A stretch of DNA of 64,000 nt, taken from the NCBI GenBank assembly GCA_017303875.1, contig JAFLBP010000016.1, forward strand, positions 62,001-126,000, in the 5' to 3' direction. Numbering within the stretch: position 1 is the first letter of the stretch; every line of letters starts with the position of its first letter. Made by a program: the position numbers and the translations under genes. Origin of the DNA: Chitinophagales bacterium. Lineage in GTDB: Bacteria > Bacteroidota > Bacteroidia > Chitinophagales > Saprospiraceae. The notes below the pieces were generated by a model. That model did no database searches, was not told the DNA's origin, and worked only from the letters and a program-made list of their open reading frames with translations. Positions 1 to 9,546 of this stretch are shown one piece after another.

Positions 1-1737
1 GAAGGTAAATTCCCCGGCAAGGAAATCGGCTACAGCTCCATGGACAAAACCCAAACCAAAATGCTCATTTCCGTGAGCAGCGACACCGACCCCGGCGAAG
101 TGTACCTCTTCGACCGCAAAAGCAAAAAATTGACGTTCCAGTACCGCCCCCGCCCCAAACTCGATCCCAAAAACCTGGCCCCCATGGAGCCGATTACCTA
201 TAAATCGTCAGACGGCCTGGAAATTCCCGCCTACCTCACCATTCCCAAAGGCAAGGAACGCAAAAACCTTCCCCTCATCGTGATCCCGCACGGCGGCCCT
301 TGGGCACGCGACTACTGGGGCTACAACGCCTACGCACAGTACTGGTCGAACCGCGGCTATGCAGTGCTGCAAATGAACTTCCGCGGCTCCACGGGCTACG
401 GCAAAGCATTCATCAATGCCGGCAACCAGGAATGGGGACAAAAAATGCAGGACGATATTACCTGGGGCGTCAAACACCTCGTGGCAGAAGGTATTGTTGA
501 CAAAGCCAACGTAGGTATCCTCGGCGGCTCCTATGGTGGTTATGCCACGCTGGCCGGCGTCACTTTCACGCCTGATGTGTATAAATCGGCCGTCGCCATC
601 GTAGCGCCCTCCAACCTCAACACCCTGTTGGCTTCCATTCCGCCGTATTGGGAGAGCATCCGCAAAACTTTCTACCTGCGTATGGGCGACCCCAATACAC
701 CCGAAGGCAAGGAGCAGTTGGAACGCCAATCGCCCCTCAACCACGTGGATAAAATCAAAACGCCGCTGATGATTGTGCAGGGCGCCAACGACCCGCGTGT
801 GAAAAAGCCGGAAGCCGACCAGATTGTGGTGGCCATGCGCGAGAAAGGTATCCCGGTGGAATACATCTGTGCCCCCGATGAAGGCCACGGCTTCGCCCGC
901 CCGGTCAATAACATGGCTTACCTCGCCGCTGCCGAAAAATTTATGGCCAAACACCTCGGCGGCCGCTATCAGGAAAGCATGACGCCCGATGTGGCCAAAC
1001 GCCTCGGTGAAATCACGGTAGATGTAAAAACCGTGAAAAAGCCCCTGCGCGCTGATGAAGTGGCTGAAAAAATGAAAAACCAGAAAGGCGATATGCCTGC
1101 CCGCGACTTCAAACCCGGCGTGTATGAGTACCATATTGACATTTCCTTCGGCGGACAAAATATGGGCATGGAGAGCAAGCGCATCGTAAAGGAAAGTGAA
1201 GGCAGCTGGGAAGTAAGCGATGAACTGAATGGCCCAATGGGCACCATGAAGGAGATGAGCCGACTCAAGCGCCAGACGCTCAAACCGGTCAGCCGTGATG
1301 TGAATCAAGGCCCGGCCGTCATTAAACTGAACTACAGTGCCGAAGGTGTAAGCGGCAACATCAACGCGATGGGCAAAGAAACGCCGGTGAACGTCGCTGC
1401 CGATAAATCCCTCTCTCCTGATGGTTCCTGCATTGATCTCTACCTTGCTGCTTACGATTGGGCCGAGGGCCAAACCCGCTATTTCGACCTGTTTGAGCTG
1501 GAAACCATGAGCGTTAGCACGAAAGAGGCCAAAATGTTGCGCCGTGAAAAAGTGACGGTACCCGCCGGCGAGTTCGACGCCGTTGTGGTGGAAGTAAAAA
1601 ATGCCGCCGATGGCAGCGGTAATGTAATTTACTGGATCGCTGGCGAATACTGCGTCAAATCAGAAGCCAACCTGCCGCAAATGGCTGGCGCCAAAATGAT
1701 TTCTGTGCTGAAAAGCGCAACCGTCGGTCGCCCCTAA
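1..1737 (+). CDS. S9 family prolyl oligopeptidase with C-terminal DUF3108-like domain (5' partial)
   Basis: The frame is open from the first base, so the N-terminal propeller part lies outside the window. What remains is the alpha/beta-hydrolase domain of an S9 serine peptidase: HGGPWARD oxyanion-region motif, nucleophile motif GGSYGGY (Ser codon at 529), Asp in GANDPRV (codon 790) and His in DEGHGF (codon 886). Such enzymes cleave short peptides, usually in the periplasm. After the catalytic domain, from about base 1110, come about 200 residues rich in beta strands (FKPGVYEYHIDIS, KMLRREKVTVPAGEFDA) that resemble the DUF3108/lipocalin-like outer-membrane proteins; this extension is not part of a standard S9 peptidase. 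The gene is followed by a strong terminator. The peptidase call is firm; the name of the extension is an inference. Confidence 0.9.
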   Translation, partial: EGKFPGKEIGYSSMDKTQTKMLISVSSDTDPGEVYLFDRKSKKLTFQYRPRPKLDPKNLAPMEPITYKSSDGLEIPAYLTIPKGKERKNLPLIVIPHGGPWARDYWGYNAYAQYWSNRGYAVLQMNFRGSTGYGKAFINAGNQEWGQKMQDDITWGVKHLVAEGIVDKANVGILGGSYGGYATLAGVTFTPDVYKSAVAIVAPSNLNTLLASIPPYWESIRKTFYLRMGDPNTPEGKEQLERQSPLNHVDKIKTPLMIVQGANDPRVKKPEADQIVVAMREKGIPVEYICAPDEGHGFARPVNNMAYLAAAEKFMAKHLGGRYQESMTPDVAKRLGEITVDVKTVKKPLRADEVAEKMKNQKGDMPARDFKPGVYEYHIDISFGGQNMGMESKRIVKESEGSWEVSDELNGPMGTMKEMSRLKRQTLKPVSRDVNQGPAVIKLNYSAEGVSGNINAMGKETPVNVAADKSLSPDGSCIDLYLAAYDWAEGQTRYFDLFELETMSVSTKEAKMLRREKVTVPAGEFDAVVVEVKNAADGSGNVIYWIAGEYCVKSEANLPQMAGAKMISVLKSATVGRP

Positions 1738-1744
1738 GATAATT

Positions 1745-1815
1745 ATTTGGGTGAATTTTCAGGATAAATGCGGGTGCGATTCCAATTTATCCTCTAAATT
1801 CACCCAAATTTTTTG
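1745..1815 (+). terminator. Double-stem rho-independent terminator after the S9 peptidase
   Basis: A perfect 14-base inverted repeat (ATTTGGGTGAATTT at 1745-1758, its complement at 1796-1809) encloses a second perfect 9-base stem (1761-1769 with 1785-1793). The outer arm runs into TTTTTT. It sits 7 bases after the stop codon. Confidence 0.8.
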
Positions 1816-1840
1816 TAACCATTTAAAATACTGATTGCTC

Positions 1841-2263
1841 ATGCGAATGTACCTCACTGCTGCAATACTCCTCATCAGCGCCCTGAGTTTGTCGGCCCAA
1901 TCGTTTACCGGCGTATGGCGCACGGTAGACGATGAAACCGGACAAGCCAAAAGTAACCTCGAAATTTATGAAGCCGGTGGTAAATATTACGGGAAAGTAG
2001 CCAAAACATTGCGCCCCGACGCCAAAACGCACTGCGAAAAATGTCCCGGTGAACGCAAAAATCAACCCATCGTCGGTATGGTACTTTTAGTAAATATGCT
2101 GCTCAAAGATGGTATGTTGCAAGATGGTGATATTCTTGATCCGGAAAAAGGCAAATGGTATGGCTGTAAAATCTGGTTCAAGCCCAACGATCCGAATACC
2201 CTGATCGTACGCGGCTATCTCGGGCCATTCTATCGCACGCAGTACTGGACGCGAGTAAACTAA
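1841..2263 (+). CDS. Secreted DUF2147 family protein
   Basis: 140 residues. I chose the ATG at 1841; a TTG two codons upstream (1835) is possible but unneeded. The first ~20 residues are a signal peptide ending ...LSLSAQS. The mature part starts with GVWRTVDDETGQAKSNLEIY and carries GKYYGKV and a CEKCPGE segment followed by the W-Y-G-C-K-I-W core, the pattern of DUF2147, a small beta-barrel family common in Bacteroidota with no established biochemical function. It stands alone between a terminator and tRNA-Gln. Confidence 0.85.
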   Translation: MRMYLTAAILLISALSLSAQSFTGVWRTVDDETGQAKSNLEIYEAGGKYYGKVAKTLRPDAKTHCEKCPGERKNQPIVGMVLLVNMLLKDGMLQDGDILDPEKGKWYGCKIWFKPNDPNTLIVRGYLGPFYRTQYWTRVN

Positions 2264-2288
2264 TTTTATAAATTTTTTTTCAAAGGTA

Positions 2289-2319
2289 TTGCGCAACGCA
2301 AAAAAAGCTATTACCTTTG
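2289..2319 (+). promoter_or_regulatory. Bacteroidota-type promoter for tRNA-Gln
   Basis: TACCTTTG (2312-2319) fits the TAnnTTTG -7 box, with a TTG (2289-2291) 20 bases upstream as the -33 element. The predicted start (~2325) is about 20 bases before the tRNA. Confidence 0.6.
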
Positions 2320-2345
2320 CCGCGCTTTTGAAAGAAAGCACATGG

Positions 2346-2419
2346 TGGTCCATGGTGTAACGGTAGCACAGCAGATTTTGGTTCTGTTTGTCAGGGTTCG
2401 AATCCTTGTGGACCAACCA
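2346..2419 (+). tRNA. tRNA-Gln (anticodon TTG)
   Basis: Acceptor arms TGGTCCA and TGGACCA pair perfectly. The anticodon stem GCAGA/TCTGT holds the loop TTTTGGT with anticodon TTG, decoding CAA. The T-arm contains GGTTCGAATCC. Discriminator A is at 2416, followed by an encoded CCA (2417-2419). Confidence 0.95.
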
Positions 2420-2423
2420 CCTT

Positions 2424-2457
2424 AAGCTCTTCAGCGGTTTCGTTGAAGGGCTTTTTT
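2424..2457 (+). terminator. Rho-independent terminator of tRNA-Gln
   Basis: Stem AAGCTCTTCA (2424-2433) pairs with TGAAGGGCTT (2444-2453, one G-U pair), followed by a T run. Its T run reaches the stop codon of the convergent antiporter gene. There is no T run in the other direction, so it serves the tRNA only. Confidence 0.8.
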
Positions 2458-3697
2458 ATTGCGTTTTTAGTCCCATCATGCGGAACATCCATATATAAAT
2501 CCTGGCTAACCAGGTTTTATCCATCAAATAACACATCACTGTGGAGAACAGGGTGCTGCAAAGAATGATGGAAAAAACCACCGACTGAATAATTTCTCCT
2601 CCGGCAACCCCTTGTTGCAAAGGCAGCGAGGCCAATACCGCCGCACCGAGTCCTTTCGGTATCATTACTGCCATAAAGGCGGCATCGCGCGGTGGCGTGT
2701 CGGCAGGCACTGAAATCCGGACGATAAAAATACGCGCCAGAAACAATGCGCCGGTGAGGCCTAAGCCGAGGAGGAACATCCAGCCGTCCTGAAAGCGCAC
2801 CGAAATACCGATGTAGAGAAAAAAGAAGGTACGCAACAGAAACACCGCCTCCGAAAAAAAAGCGCGCTCCTGCTCGTTGAGGGCTATGGGTTTGCGCGAA
2901 ATGACATTTTTCATAATCGGCGGGCCTAAAACATCGATATTACCGAGGGTAATCCCGAAAGCCAGTGCCGCAATCGGCCCCGAATAATTCAGGATTTCCA
3001 CTACCCCGTAAATGATAAATACAAATGCAGGTGTAGTAAATACCGTATTTTGAAGCATTCGCATGCGGTTGAGCAAAATGCTCCACAAAAAAGCACCTGC
3101 AATGCCCAGCATTGCCGCAAGGATAAAGGCCGAAATCATCTGCCCCGTCATGTAAGCCAGGTCGAATTTGCCGAGCTTGTACGCCGCCAGCAGCGTGAGC
3201 GGTACCGCCAGGGTGTATACATCGGAAAAAGCCGACTCCAAAACCAGAATGGTGCTGCTGCGCTCCTGCAGATTGAACATACGCGCCAGCGTCGTAACCA
3301 CTGCTGAAGAGGTACCTCCGACAATAGAACCCAGCAGCAACGAACGCGTGGCGCCCAAATCAGTATTAAAATACACAATGCTGCCCACAACCAAACAGGT
3401 GCCGATGAAGTTGTAAGTGGTAATCTTGGCGGTGCCGCCAAGGGAGTTGATGAGCGGCTCAAGGCGCTGCTCTATCCCGCTTTCAAACAGGATAAAAATC
3501 AGGGTAATGGTGGTGAAAACCGGCCCGATGGCGCCAAAAGACTCGGGTTTTACCAAGCCACTGACCGGCCCAAGCAGCAAGCCGATGGTAAACAACCATA
3601 AAACATCGGGAATCTTCGTTCTTTCAAACAAAGACGCGAAGTAATGCGACAAAAAAATGATGCAGCCTACGGAGACAATGGTAAGGGCGGTTGGCAT
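2456..3697 (-). CDS. Cation:proton antiporter (CPA family)
   Basis: 413 residues with about 11-12 hydrophobic segments, the length and layout of a monovalent cation/proton antiporter without the cytosolic TrkA domains. The N-terminus has LFERTKIPDVLWLFTIGLLLGP, the family's first-helix pattern (written here in two parts: LFERTKIPDVLW, then LFTIGLLLGP), and LILFESG-like helix 3 (IFILFESGIEQ). The ion-site helix reads ESAFSDVYTLAVPL: CPA proteins usually have ND or DD at this point and here it is SD, so ion selectivity cannot be told. It likely exchanges Na+ or K+ for H+ across the inner membrane. The gene is monocistronic and divergent from the DCC-family gene. Confidence 0.88.
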   Translation of the reverse strand: MPTALTIVSVGCIIFLSHYFASLFERTKIPDVLWLFTIGLLLGPVSGLVKPESFGAIGPVFTTITLIFILFESGIEQRLEPLINSLGGTAKITTYNFIGTCLVVGSIVYFNTDLGATRSLLLGSIVGGTSSAVVTTLARMFNLQERSSTILVLESAFSDVYTLAVPLTLLAAYKLGKFDLAYMTGQMISAFILAAMLGIAGAFLWSILLNRMRMLQNTVFTTPAFVFIIYGVVEILNYSGPIAALAFGITLGNIDVLGPPIMKNVISRKPIALNEQERAFFSEAVFLLRTFFFLYIGISVRFQDGWMFLLGLGLTGALFLARIFIVRISVPADTPPRDAAFMAVMIPKGLGAAVLASLPLQQGVAGGEIIQSVVFSIILCSTLFSTVMCYLMDKTWLARIYIWMFRMMGLKTQ

Positions 3698-3751
3698 AAG
3701 CAGTATTGTTTTCGCTTCTGAGCTTGCAAATTAAATAAAAATATCCGGCAT

Positions 3752-4174
3752 ATGTCCAATACATCCCAATATTCTGAAAATCAGCCGCCCGTACTGCTCT
3801 TCGACGGCGTCTGCAATCTTTGCAACGCCTCGGTGCAATGGGTGCTGAAACGCGATAAAAAAGGCGTTTTTCGCTTCGCTTCCCTGCAATCGGACGCCGG
3901 ACAAGCCCTGCTCCGACAACAAGGCCTGCCCACCACGGGCTTCGATACGGTGGTGCTGATCGATGCCGGCCGTGTATACCTGCGCTCCGATGCGCCCCTG
4001 CGGGTGGCCGCGCACCTCGGCGGCTTGTGGCCCCTGTTCGGGGTGTTGAAAATCGTGCCGCGCGCCCTGCGCAACGCTGTGTACAACTGGATCGCCAGAA
4101 ACCGCTTCCGCTGGTTCGGACAGCGCGAGGAATGCTGGCTGCCCCGCAAAGAATGGCGGGAAAGATTTTTGTAA
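3752..4174 (+). CDS. DCC family thiol-disulfide oxidoreductase (DUF393)
   Basis: 140 residues. DGVCNLC (Cys21 and Cys24) is the DxxCxxC signature that gives the DCC family its name, followed by FRFASLQSDAG and ending with the typical RWFGQREECW. The family is predicted to have thioredoxin-like redox activity, but its partner is not known. No signal peptide is seen. It starts 54 bases from the divergent antiporter gene. Confidence 0.9.
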   Translation: MSNTSQYSENQPPVLLFDGVCNLCNASVQWVLKRDKKGVFRFASLQSDAGQALLRQQGLPTTGFDTVVLIDAGRVYLRSDAPLRVAAHLGGLWPLFGVLKIVPRALRNAVYNWIARNRFRWFGQREECWLPRKEWRERFL

Positions 4175-4196
4175 AAAAACGCCAGCTCCCATATAC

Positions 4197-4228
4197 TTGC
4201 TTGATAGTAATTAATTTCCGTAGATTTG
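4197..4228 (+). promoter_or_regulatory. Promoter for the peptide-binding lipoprotein gene
   Basis: TAGATTTG (4221-4228) matches TAnnTTTG and a TTG (4197-4199) lies 21 bases upstream. The predicted transcript starts near 4234, about 95 bases before the ATG at 4330. Confidence 0.55.
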
Positions 4229-4329
4229 CAAAGCGAACTATGCGAATCAGGCAACTTTATCTCCTTCGGGGCTTCGTTTACCTGAATCCACCCTTTTTTA
4301 TTCCATCTTACTAACTTAATTGCTTTACC

Positions 4330-6081
4330 ATGAACAGCAATTCCCGTGTTTTTTTATCCGCTTTAATCCTTTCCGCCTTCGTAATCCTCTCCGCTTGCAA
4401 AACTACACCCAAGGATGATTCGCTCGATATACGGCTGGAACAGCCCGCGAGCCTGTTTAGCCCCATCCTGCCGGGCAGTAATGCCTACACCAAGGTCATT
4501 TGTCAACAAATTGTACCGATGATGGTGGCCTACGATCCGGCGAAACGCAGCTACGAACCCTATCTCATCAAGCAAATTCCGGTAGAACGCCTCGTCGCAG
4601 ATGGCCCCCGCAAAGGCCAGCTGGCGTATGATTTTGAATTAGACGAGGCCGCCAAATGGGATAACGGACAACCCGTAACCGCCGCCGATGTGGTTTTTAC
4701 CTTTAAAATTTTGCTCAACCCGGCCCAAAAAGAACTGGGGCAATGGCGTGGTTATCTGGAAGACCTCACCGACATTGAGGCGGATCCCGGCAATCCGCGC
4801 AAATTCACGGTCTATCTCCGGCAGTATTATATGCTCGGCCTCGAAACCGTTTGCCAGATCCCCGTTTTCCCGGCTTATCATTATGATCCGGACAACCTGC
4901 TGGGAAAGGTTAACCTCAGTACACTGCTCGACCTTGCCGCCGCAGAAGCCCTCCTTAAATCCGATTCTTCTCTCGCCGTCTTCGCACGTCAGTTTGTCAG
5001 CCCAAAATACACCGGGTTTAATGGTATTTCAGGCGCCGGCCCTTACCGCATCGTTTCGAGCGACGAACAGCAGACCGTGCTGGAAAAAAAGGAAAACTGG
5101 TGGGGCGACAAAACCGCCAACCCGCTTCAGAAAGCATACAGCAATAAAATTACCTACAAGTATACCCTCAATGAAAATGAGGTGACGACTATGCTGCGCA
5201 ACAAAGCACTCGACGAAGTAGCAAATGTCAGTATCGCGAAATTTAATGAGCTCAAACAGGATGCTTATTTCGCTGAAAACTACAACTTCGATACGATGTG
5301 GACGCCCACTTACCAGCGCTGGTTTTTTAACCTCAACCATCCGATACTGGCCGATAAGGAAGTGCGCAAAGCCCTCGCCCGCGTGGTGGATTACGATCTG
5401 ATGATCAATACCATTAATCAGGGTATCGCCCGCCGCGTCGTTGGTCCTGTACACCCAAGTCAGCCATATTACGCCCGGCAAATTCAACCCGTCACTTTCG
5501 ACGTACAGCAGGCGCGTACCATGCTGCAAAATGCCGGCTGGAGCGACAGCGACAACGACGGTATTCTGGACAAGAAAGTGAATGGCCAAAACCGTAAACT
5601 CAGCCTGGAATTGCTGAGCGTCATGGAGTCGGAAGTCAATAAGCAAATCGCCAATTCTATTGTCGAAAATGCACGCAAAGCCGGTATAGAAATCCGGCTG
5701 AACAACCTTAAGCTCTCCGACATTACCAAGCGCACCCGCGAGGGCAACTACGAATCGGCAATGCTGGCAAGTTCATTTCCACCGGTGCTGGCCGAGTTGT
5801 ATCAGCAATACCACTCCAAAAGTATTATTCCACTCGGCGATAACCGTGCTTTTTTTGCCAATCCTGAAGCCGATTCACTGATCAGCGCCATCCGCCACGA
5901 ACGCGACGCCGCACGCCGCAATCAGATGTACCTGCGCGTACAGGAAGTCATTTACGAAGAAATGCCTGAAGTGCCGCTGTACACGTCGTACAACCGCTTT
6001 ATTACTTCCAAAAACTACACGCCGGTTTTCAGCCCTGTGCGTCCGGGTTATATGGAAAATCTGTTTAAACAGCAGAACTAA
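4330..6081 (+). CDS. ABC-type oligopeptide-binding lipoprotein (SBP family 5)
   Basis: 583 residues. A signal peptide ends in lipobox LSAC (Cys23), so the mature protein should be lipid-anchored. The body follows extracellular solute-binding protein family 5: WDNGQPVTAADVVFTFKILL near residue 110 (kept short here: WDNGQPVTAADV), GAGPYRIV near residue 237, RKALARVVDY, and the closing MPEVPLYTSY. These proteins bind peptides or other small ligands for ABC import. No permease or ATPase genes adjoin it, so transport must rely on genes elsewhere. The next gene is convergent. Confidence 0.88.
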   Translation: MNSNSRVFLSALILSAFVILSACKTTPKDDSLDIRLEQPASLFSPILPGSNAYTKVICQQIVPMMVAYDPAKRSYEPYLIKQIPVERLVADGPRKGQLAYDFELDEAAKWDNGQPVTAADVVFTFKILLNPAQKELGQWRGYLEDLTDIEADPGNPRKFTVYLRQYYMLGLETVCQIPVFPAYHYDPDNLLGKVNLSTLLDLAAAEALLKSDSSLAVFARQFVSPKYTGFNGISGAGPYRIVSSDEQQTVLEKKENWWGDKTANPLQKAYSNKITYKYTLNENEVTTMLRNKALDEVANVSIAKFNELKQDAYFAENYNFDTMWTPTYQRWFFNLNHPILADKEVRKALARVVDYDLMINTINQGIARRVVGPVHPSQPYYARQIQPVTFDVQQARTMLQNAGWSDSDNDGILDKKVNGQNRKLSLELLSVMESEVNKQIANSIVENARKAGIEIRLNNLKLSDITKRTREGNYESAMLASSFPPVLAELYQQYHSKSIIPLGDNRAFFANPEADSLISAIRHERDAARRNQMYLRVQEVIYEEMPEVPLYTSYNRFITSKNYTPVFSPVRPGYMENLFKQQN

Positions 6082-6099
6082 AGCGCTGTATTGCCGGGC

Positions 6100-8574
6100 T
6101 TACAAGCTTAGCCGCAATACCAAACGGGGCACGAAATTTTTGCGCCAGTTGGCGTCGCTAAGTCCACCCCAGCGGTAAAAAACCGCACCGCCAAGGCCGA
6201 GATTCGCCGCATTCACATAGTTCAATCGCACTAAATCATCCAGCCGTATGCCCGATTCGAGCAGCGGCTGGTTGAGTTTTCGGAAGCCTATTTCCTGATG
6301 TATTTCCGGCTTATCCAAAGCGCCCCAGGCGCAGTTTTGGATAAGGGTGAGGTGTGGCGACGAATATTTGTGGCGGTACAGCACCGGACCGATTTCCTGG
6401 CTGAGGTACACATTTGCAAAACGATTCGACAAAAACAGGGTGTCGGGCAGGGATTGAAAGGTGTTGGACAACGCGAACAAACTGGTTCCGCTGCGCCCCT
6501 GGCCGGTCTGGTTGAGGGTAAATAATTTTGCCAGCGGCGCATCCGCTCCAATTGTTCCGGCTTCTATCCGCCAGATCAGTTTGCCTAATTTCCGGATACT
6601 GGCTACCTGCGACAGCGCGGCTACCGTGCGCTGGTAGCGGTGTTTGCCCCAGCCGATGGTATGCGCCAGCTCCAGTACCGGAAAGCGCTGAAACGCAGCC
6701 GGTTGTGTGTTGCCAAATAGCGTCTGGGTAGCCGGATTGGCCGCATAGCGCAGGTAGGCTGTCGCTTCCTGAAATTCAAAAATATTTATCGGCTGCTGCT
6801 CAGTGTTGGTGTAGGTGTACGCATAACCGGGTTGCAGGCGCTGCATACGATAGGTGGCCTGCAGTTGTAAGCCCGGCAGGGGCATACTGCTCAGTATGGC
6901 AATGGCCTCGCGGGCATAATCCATTCTTTGGGCATAAAACGTGCGGTTGACTAAGGCGGGAGGCTGCAATTCGTATAAAGCACCCGGTTCGAGCAAATCA
7001 TACCTGGCGCCTACACGCAAATGCGTCTGCGAGCCGCGTTGAATGCGCCAGAGTGCAAAGGCACCGTATTTCCAGGTTTTATCGCGCAAGCCGTAGCCGC
7101 CGTAAGCATTCATTTCAATGCGTTTGGTTTTGCGCAGGGGCAGGTACTGGGCGGTACTCAGACCGATACCAAGGCGCGTGCCTTCAAAATCGTTGAATTT
7201 AAGCACCTGCGTCAGGTCGAGGCTTAGCGGGCCTTTGAGGTGCAGCAGTCCCGTGCTGACCACATTCATCAGCGTGGAAAAAATATCTAAGTTGTGCTGA
7301 TCGGTAATGCTGTCGAGAAAGGTATACGTGCGTTGCTCCCGGCTGTCGAGCGCTGCGTCGCCCCGCCAGCTTTGCCAGGCGCTGTCGGATCGGGTTTCGG
7401 CGCCGGCCTCAATATACATGGGTTGCTCTGGATTAAAATCATACATGCGCAAGGGCGCATCAATTTGTATATCGCTCAGGTAGCTTTTGCCGCCAGCCTT
7501 GATGCCATAGTACTCGGAAGGGTATTTTGGGAAAAATATTTCAAAATTCAACTGGTTGGGAAACCATACTTTATCGCCGTCGGGCGCTGTAACACGCTGA
7601 TAGGATTGTTCAATTTTAAGGGTAAAAATGCCGGTCAGAAAAGCCGGCTGCGCCCGAAAATTCTGCACCGCCCAATTGTCCTGATGCAAATGCAAAACGC
7701 CTTCCAGGGCTTCAAATACCTTGCCTTTGCGCGGTTTGAAAGCGATGACCCAAATGGTATCGGCGCCATCGTAGAGGGTGTCGGCAATGCGGAAATTATA
7801 GCGCTCTACGCTGCCCGGACTAATAGGGTTGACGAAGTTTTTACCGACAATTTTCAGGTAGTCGCCGTAGCAGCTAAAGGGTTGGACGGCATTGGCCAGG
7901 GCCACGATTCCGGAGTTTTTCAAGCCGCTCACCCGGTTGAGCAATACCTTTTCCTGCACCTGATTGGGCGGACGAAAACTGCGCTCCGTCACACTTTCCA
8001 TCAGAAACATCATTTGTTGGGCGACATTTTTTTCAAATTGCCGCATTTCCTCCTGGGTTTCGCGTTTTGATTTGCTTTTGGCACTGTCGCGCATCAGTTT
8101 TGCAACAGCTGCCTTGTTGATGATGGGATCGAACGCGATTTTGTTGTAGGTTTTGCACACGAAATTTCCCCGGCGCTCAGGGTTATTGTCTATTCGCTTG
8201 TCGATGGCGCGCCGGATGAGAACGTTGGCGTAATTTTCCCGTGGCGTTACCACGGCCTCTGCCAGTTCATTAACGGATTCGCGGAGGGTGACGCGGATGT
8301 CGTTGGGTGCGGCGGCCCAGTCGCTTGCCCTGAGTTGCACGGTGCCGTAGCCAACATAACGGAAGCTCAGGTGCTCAATTTTTTCCTTAGCATCTATTAC
8401 AAAACGGCCTTCAATATCGGTGAGCGTGCCGCGACCCGGCGTTTCGTTGAGGATAATACTCACGAAGGCGAGCGGAGTGCCGCCTGCGTCGCTGACCCGG
8501 CCGCTCAGGCGTTGCTGGGCGGAAGCAGACCAGGATAGTCCGCAAAGTAAAAGAAGGAAGAGATTAGTTTTCAT
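6100..8574 (-). CDS. DUF5686 / carboxypeptidase-regulatory-like outer-membrane protein
   Basis: 824 residues. A signal peptide (...LSWSASAQQ) precedes a carboxypeptidase-D regulatory-like domain at about residues 22-105 (GRVSDAGGTPLAFVSI, TDIEGRFVI). Then comes the DUF5686 hallmark VVTPRENYANVLIRRAID and a long beta-strand-rich region ending in RLVLRLSL with a terminal aromatic/leucine pattern, as expected of an outer-membrane barrel. The family is TonB-receptor-like in its N-domain but lacks a plug; its role is unknown. It lies 17 bases after pgeF on the same strand, so they may be cotranscribed. Confidence 0.85.
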   Translation of the reverse strand: MKTNLFLLLLCGLSWSASAQQRLSGRVSDAGGTPLAFVSIILNETPGRGTLTDIEGRFVIDAKEKIEHLSFRYVGYGTVQLRASDWAAAPNDIRVTLRESVNELAEAVVTPRENYANVLIRRAIDKRIDNNPERRGNFVCKTYNKIAFDPIINKAAVAKLMRDSAKSKSKRETQEEMRQFEKNVAQQMMFLMESVTERSFRPPNQVQEKVLLNRVSGLKNSGIVALANAVQPFSCYGDYLKIVGKNFVNPISPGSVERYNFRIADTLYDGADTIWVIAFKPRKGKVFEALEGVLHLHQDNWAVQNFRAQPAFLTGIFTLKIEQSYQRVTAPDGDKVWFPNQLNFEIFFPKYPSEYYGIKAGGKSYLSDIQIDAPLRMYDFNPEQPMYIEAGAETRSDSAWQSWRGDAALDSREQRTYTFLDSITDQHNLDIFSTLMNVVSTGLLHLKGPLSLDLTQVLKFNDFEGTRLGIGLSTAQYLPLRKTKRIEMNAYGGYGLRDKTWKYGAFALWRIQRGSQTHLRVGARYDLLEPGALYELQPPALVNRTFYAQRMDYAREAIAILSSMPLPGLQLQATYRMQRLQPGYAYTYTNTEQQPINIFEFQEATAYLRYAANPATQTLFGNTQPAAFQRFPVLELAHTIGWGKHRYQRTVAALSQVASIRKLGKLIWRIEAGTIGADAPLAKLFTLNQTGQGRSGTSLFALSNTFQSLPDTLFLSNRFANVYLSQEIGPVLYRHKYSSPHLTLIQNCAWGALDKPEIHQEIGFRKLNQPLLESGIRLDDLVRLNYVNAANLGLGGAVFYRWGGLSDANWRKNFVPRLVLRLSL

Positions 8575-8591
8575 GTAAATTATGTTTGTTA

Positions 8592-9344
8592 TTAAACGCT
8601 GTTTTCGGACTTGCCGATCACTGCGAGCATACGCCCGGTAATCCCTTTTTCGTGGCGGTGTGAAAAGAAATTTTCGTTGTTGGTAATGGTAGAAAACGAT
8701 GAAATTTCAATCTGGTTTGCTGCCAGTCCGAAAGATTGCAACTGTGCGGCGCAGGCACTTTTTAAATCGACGAAATATTTATCCCGGCCATCATTCGGAT
8801 CAAAAACAAAGACGGGATCAAAAGCCGCGGCGACCTCCGGGCCTACTTCAAAATGCGCCGCGTCGATGCAGGCGCCGATGAAGGCGAGGCAATCTTCGCC
8901 GCGCGTACCAAACGCATTCTCCATGGCTTCCAGGGATTTGCGTACAATTTGTCCGGAAGCACCTTTCCAGCCGGCATGAATGGCAGCCATGGCGCCGTGC
9001 CGCTGATCGTATACCAGCACGGGCGTACAATCGGCGACCGAAACAGCCAGCACGATACCCGGCGTGTTGGTAATAAGGGCGTCGTAGCCTTCGCTACCGC
9101 CCGACTGCTGCGCGTGACGCACTTCGAGGCCGTGCACCTGATACGACCAGGCCATTTGCGCCGGAGCAAAACGCAGGGCCGCGCCGAATAGCCGGCGGTT
9201 TTCCTGCACGCGGGCGGGATCGTCGTTGGTGTTTTTGCCGAGGTTCAGCGATTGATAGGGCGCAGCGCTCACGCCGCCGTGTCGGGTGCTCTGAGCGGCA
9301 ATGAGGCCTTTGATGTTTTTAAAAATTTCCGGTTGTATCAGCAT
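8592..9344 (-). CDS. pgeF: PgeF/YfiH-type polyphenol oxidase family protein
   Basis: 250 residues, normal for the family. Zinc ligands are in place: His71 in QVHG, Cys106 in VADCTPV, His123 in IHAGWKG, with the later IGACI and FEVGPEV motifs. Members (YfiH, YlmD, human LACC1) are purine nucleoside phosphorylases/adenosine deaminases, and E. coli PgeF removes wrongly built peptidoglycan precursors. No signal peptide, so cytoplasmic. It is upstream of the DUF5686 gene in the same direction. Confidence 0.88.
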   Translation of the reverse strand: MLIQPEIFKNIKGLIAAQSTRHGGVSAAPYQSLNLGKNTNDDPARVQENRRLFGAALRFAPAQMAWSYQVHGLEVRHAQQSGGSEGYDALITNTPGIVLAVSVADCTPVLVYDQRHGAMAAIHAGWKGASGQIVRKSLEAMENAFGTRGEDCLAFIGACIDAAHFEVGPEVAAAFDPVFVFDPNDGRDKYFVDLKSACAAQLQSFGLAANQIEISSFSTITNNENFFSHRHEKGITGRMLAVIGKSENSV

Positions 9345-9546
9345 TTTTTAATTTGGTAAAAAAGTTAAATTTAACATTTTCAAAAAATTATTTTTGGGTT
9401 TATTAAAACATGGGCGACAAAATTTTGCTTTATTTTGTACCAGAATCATCGCGCTGGAAGTTTGGGCAGATGATTTCAAACCTCAGCCAAACAAATCTCC
9501 ACCAACTTTGTAATCCACCTTAATCACGGTTTAAAATTCATCATCT

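Noticed and set aside
208..1473. Long open frame opposite the S9 peptidase
   Set aside because: Shadow of the catalytic-triad-bearing forward gene.
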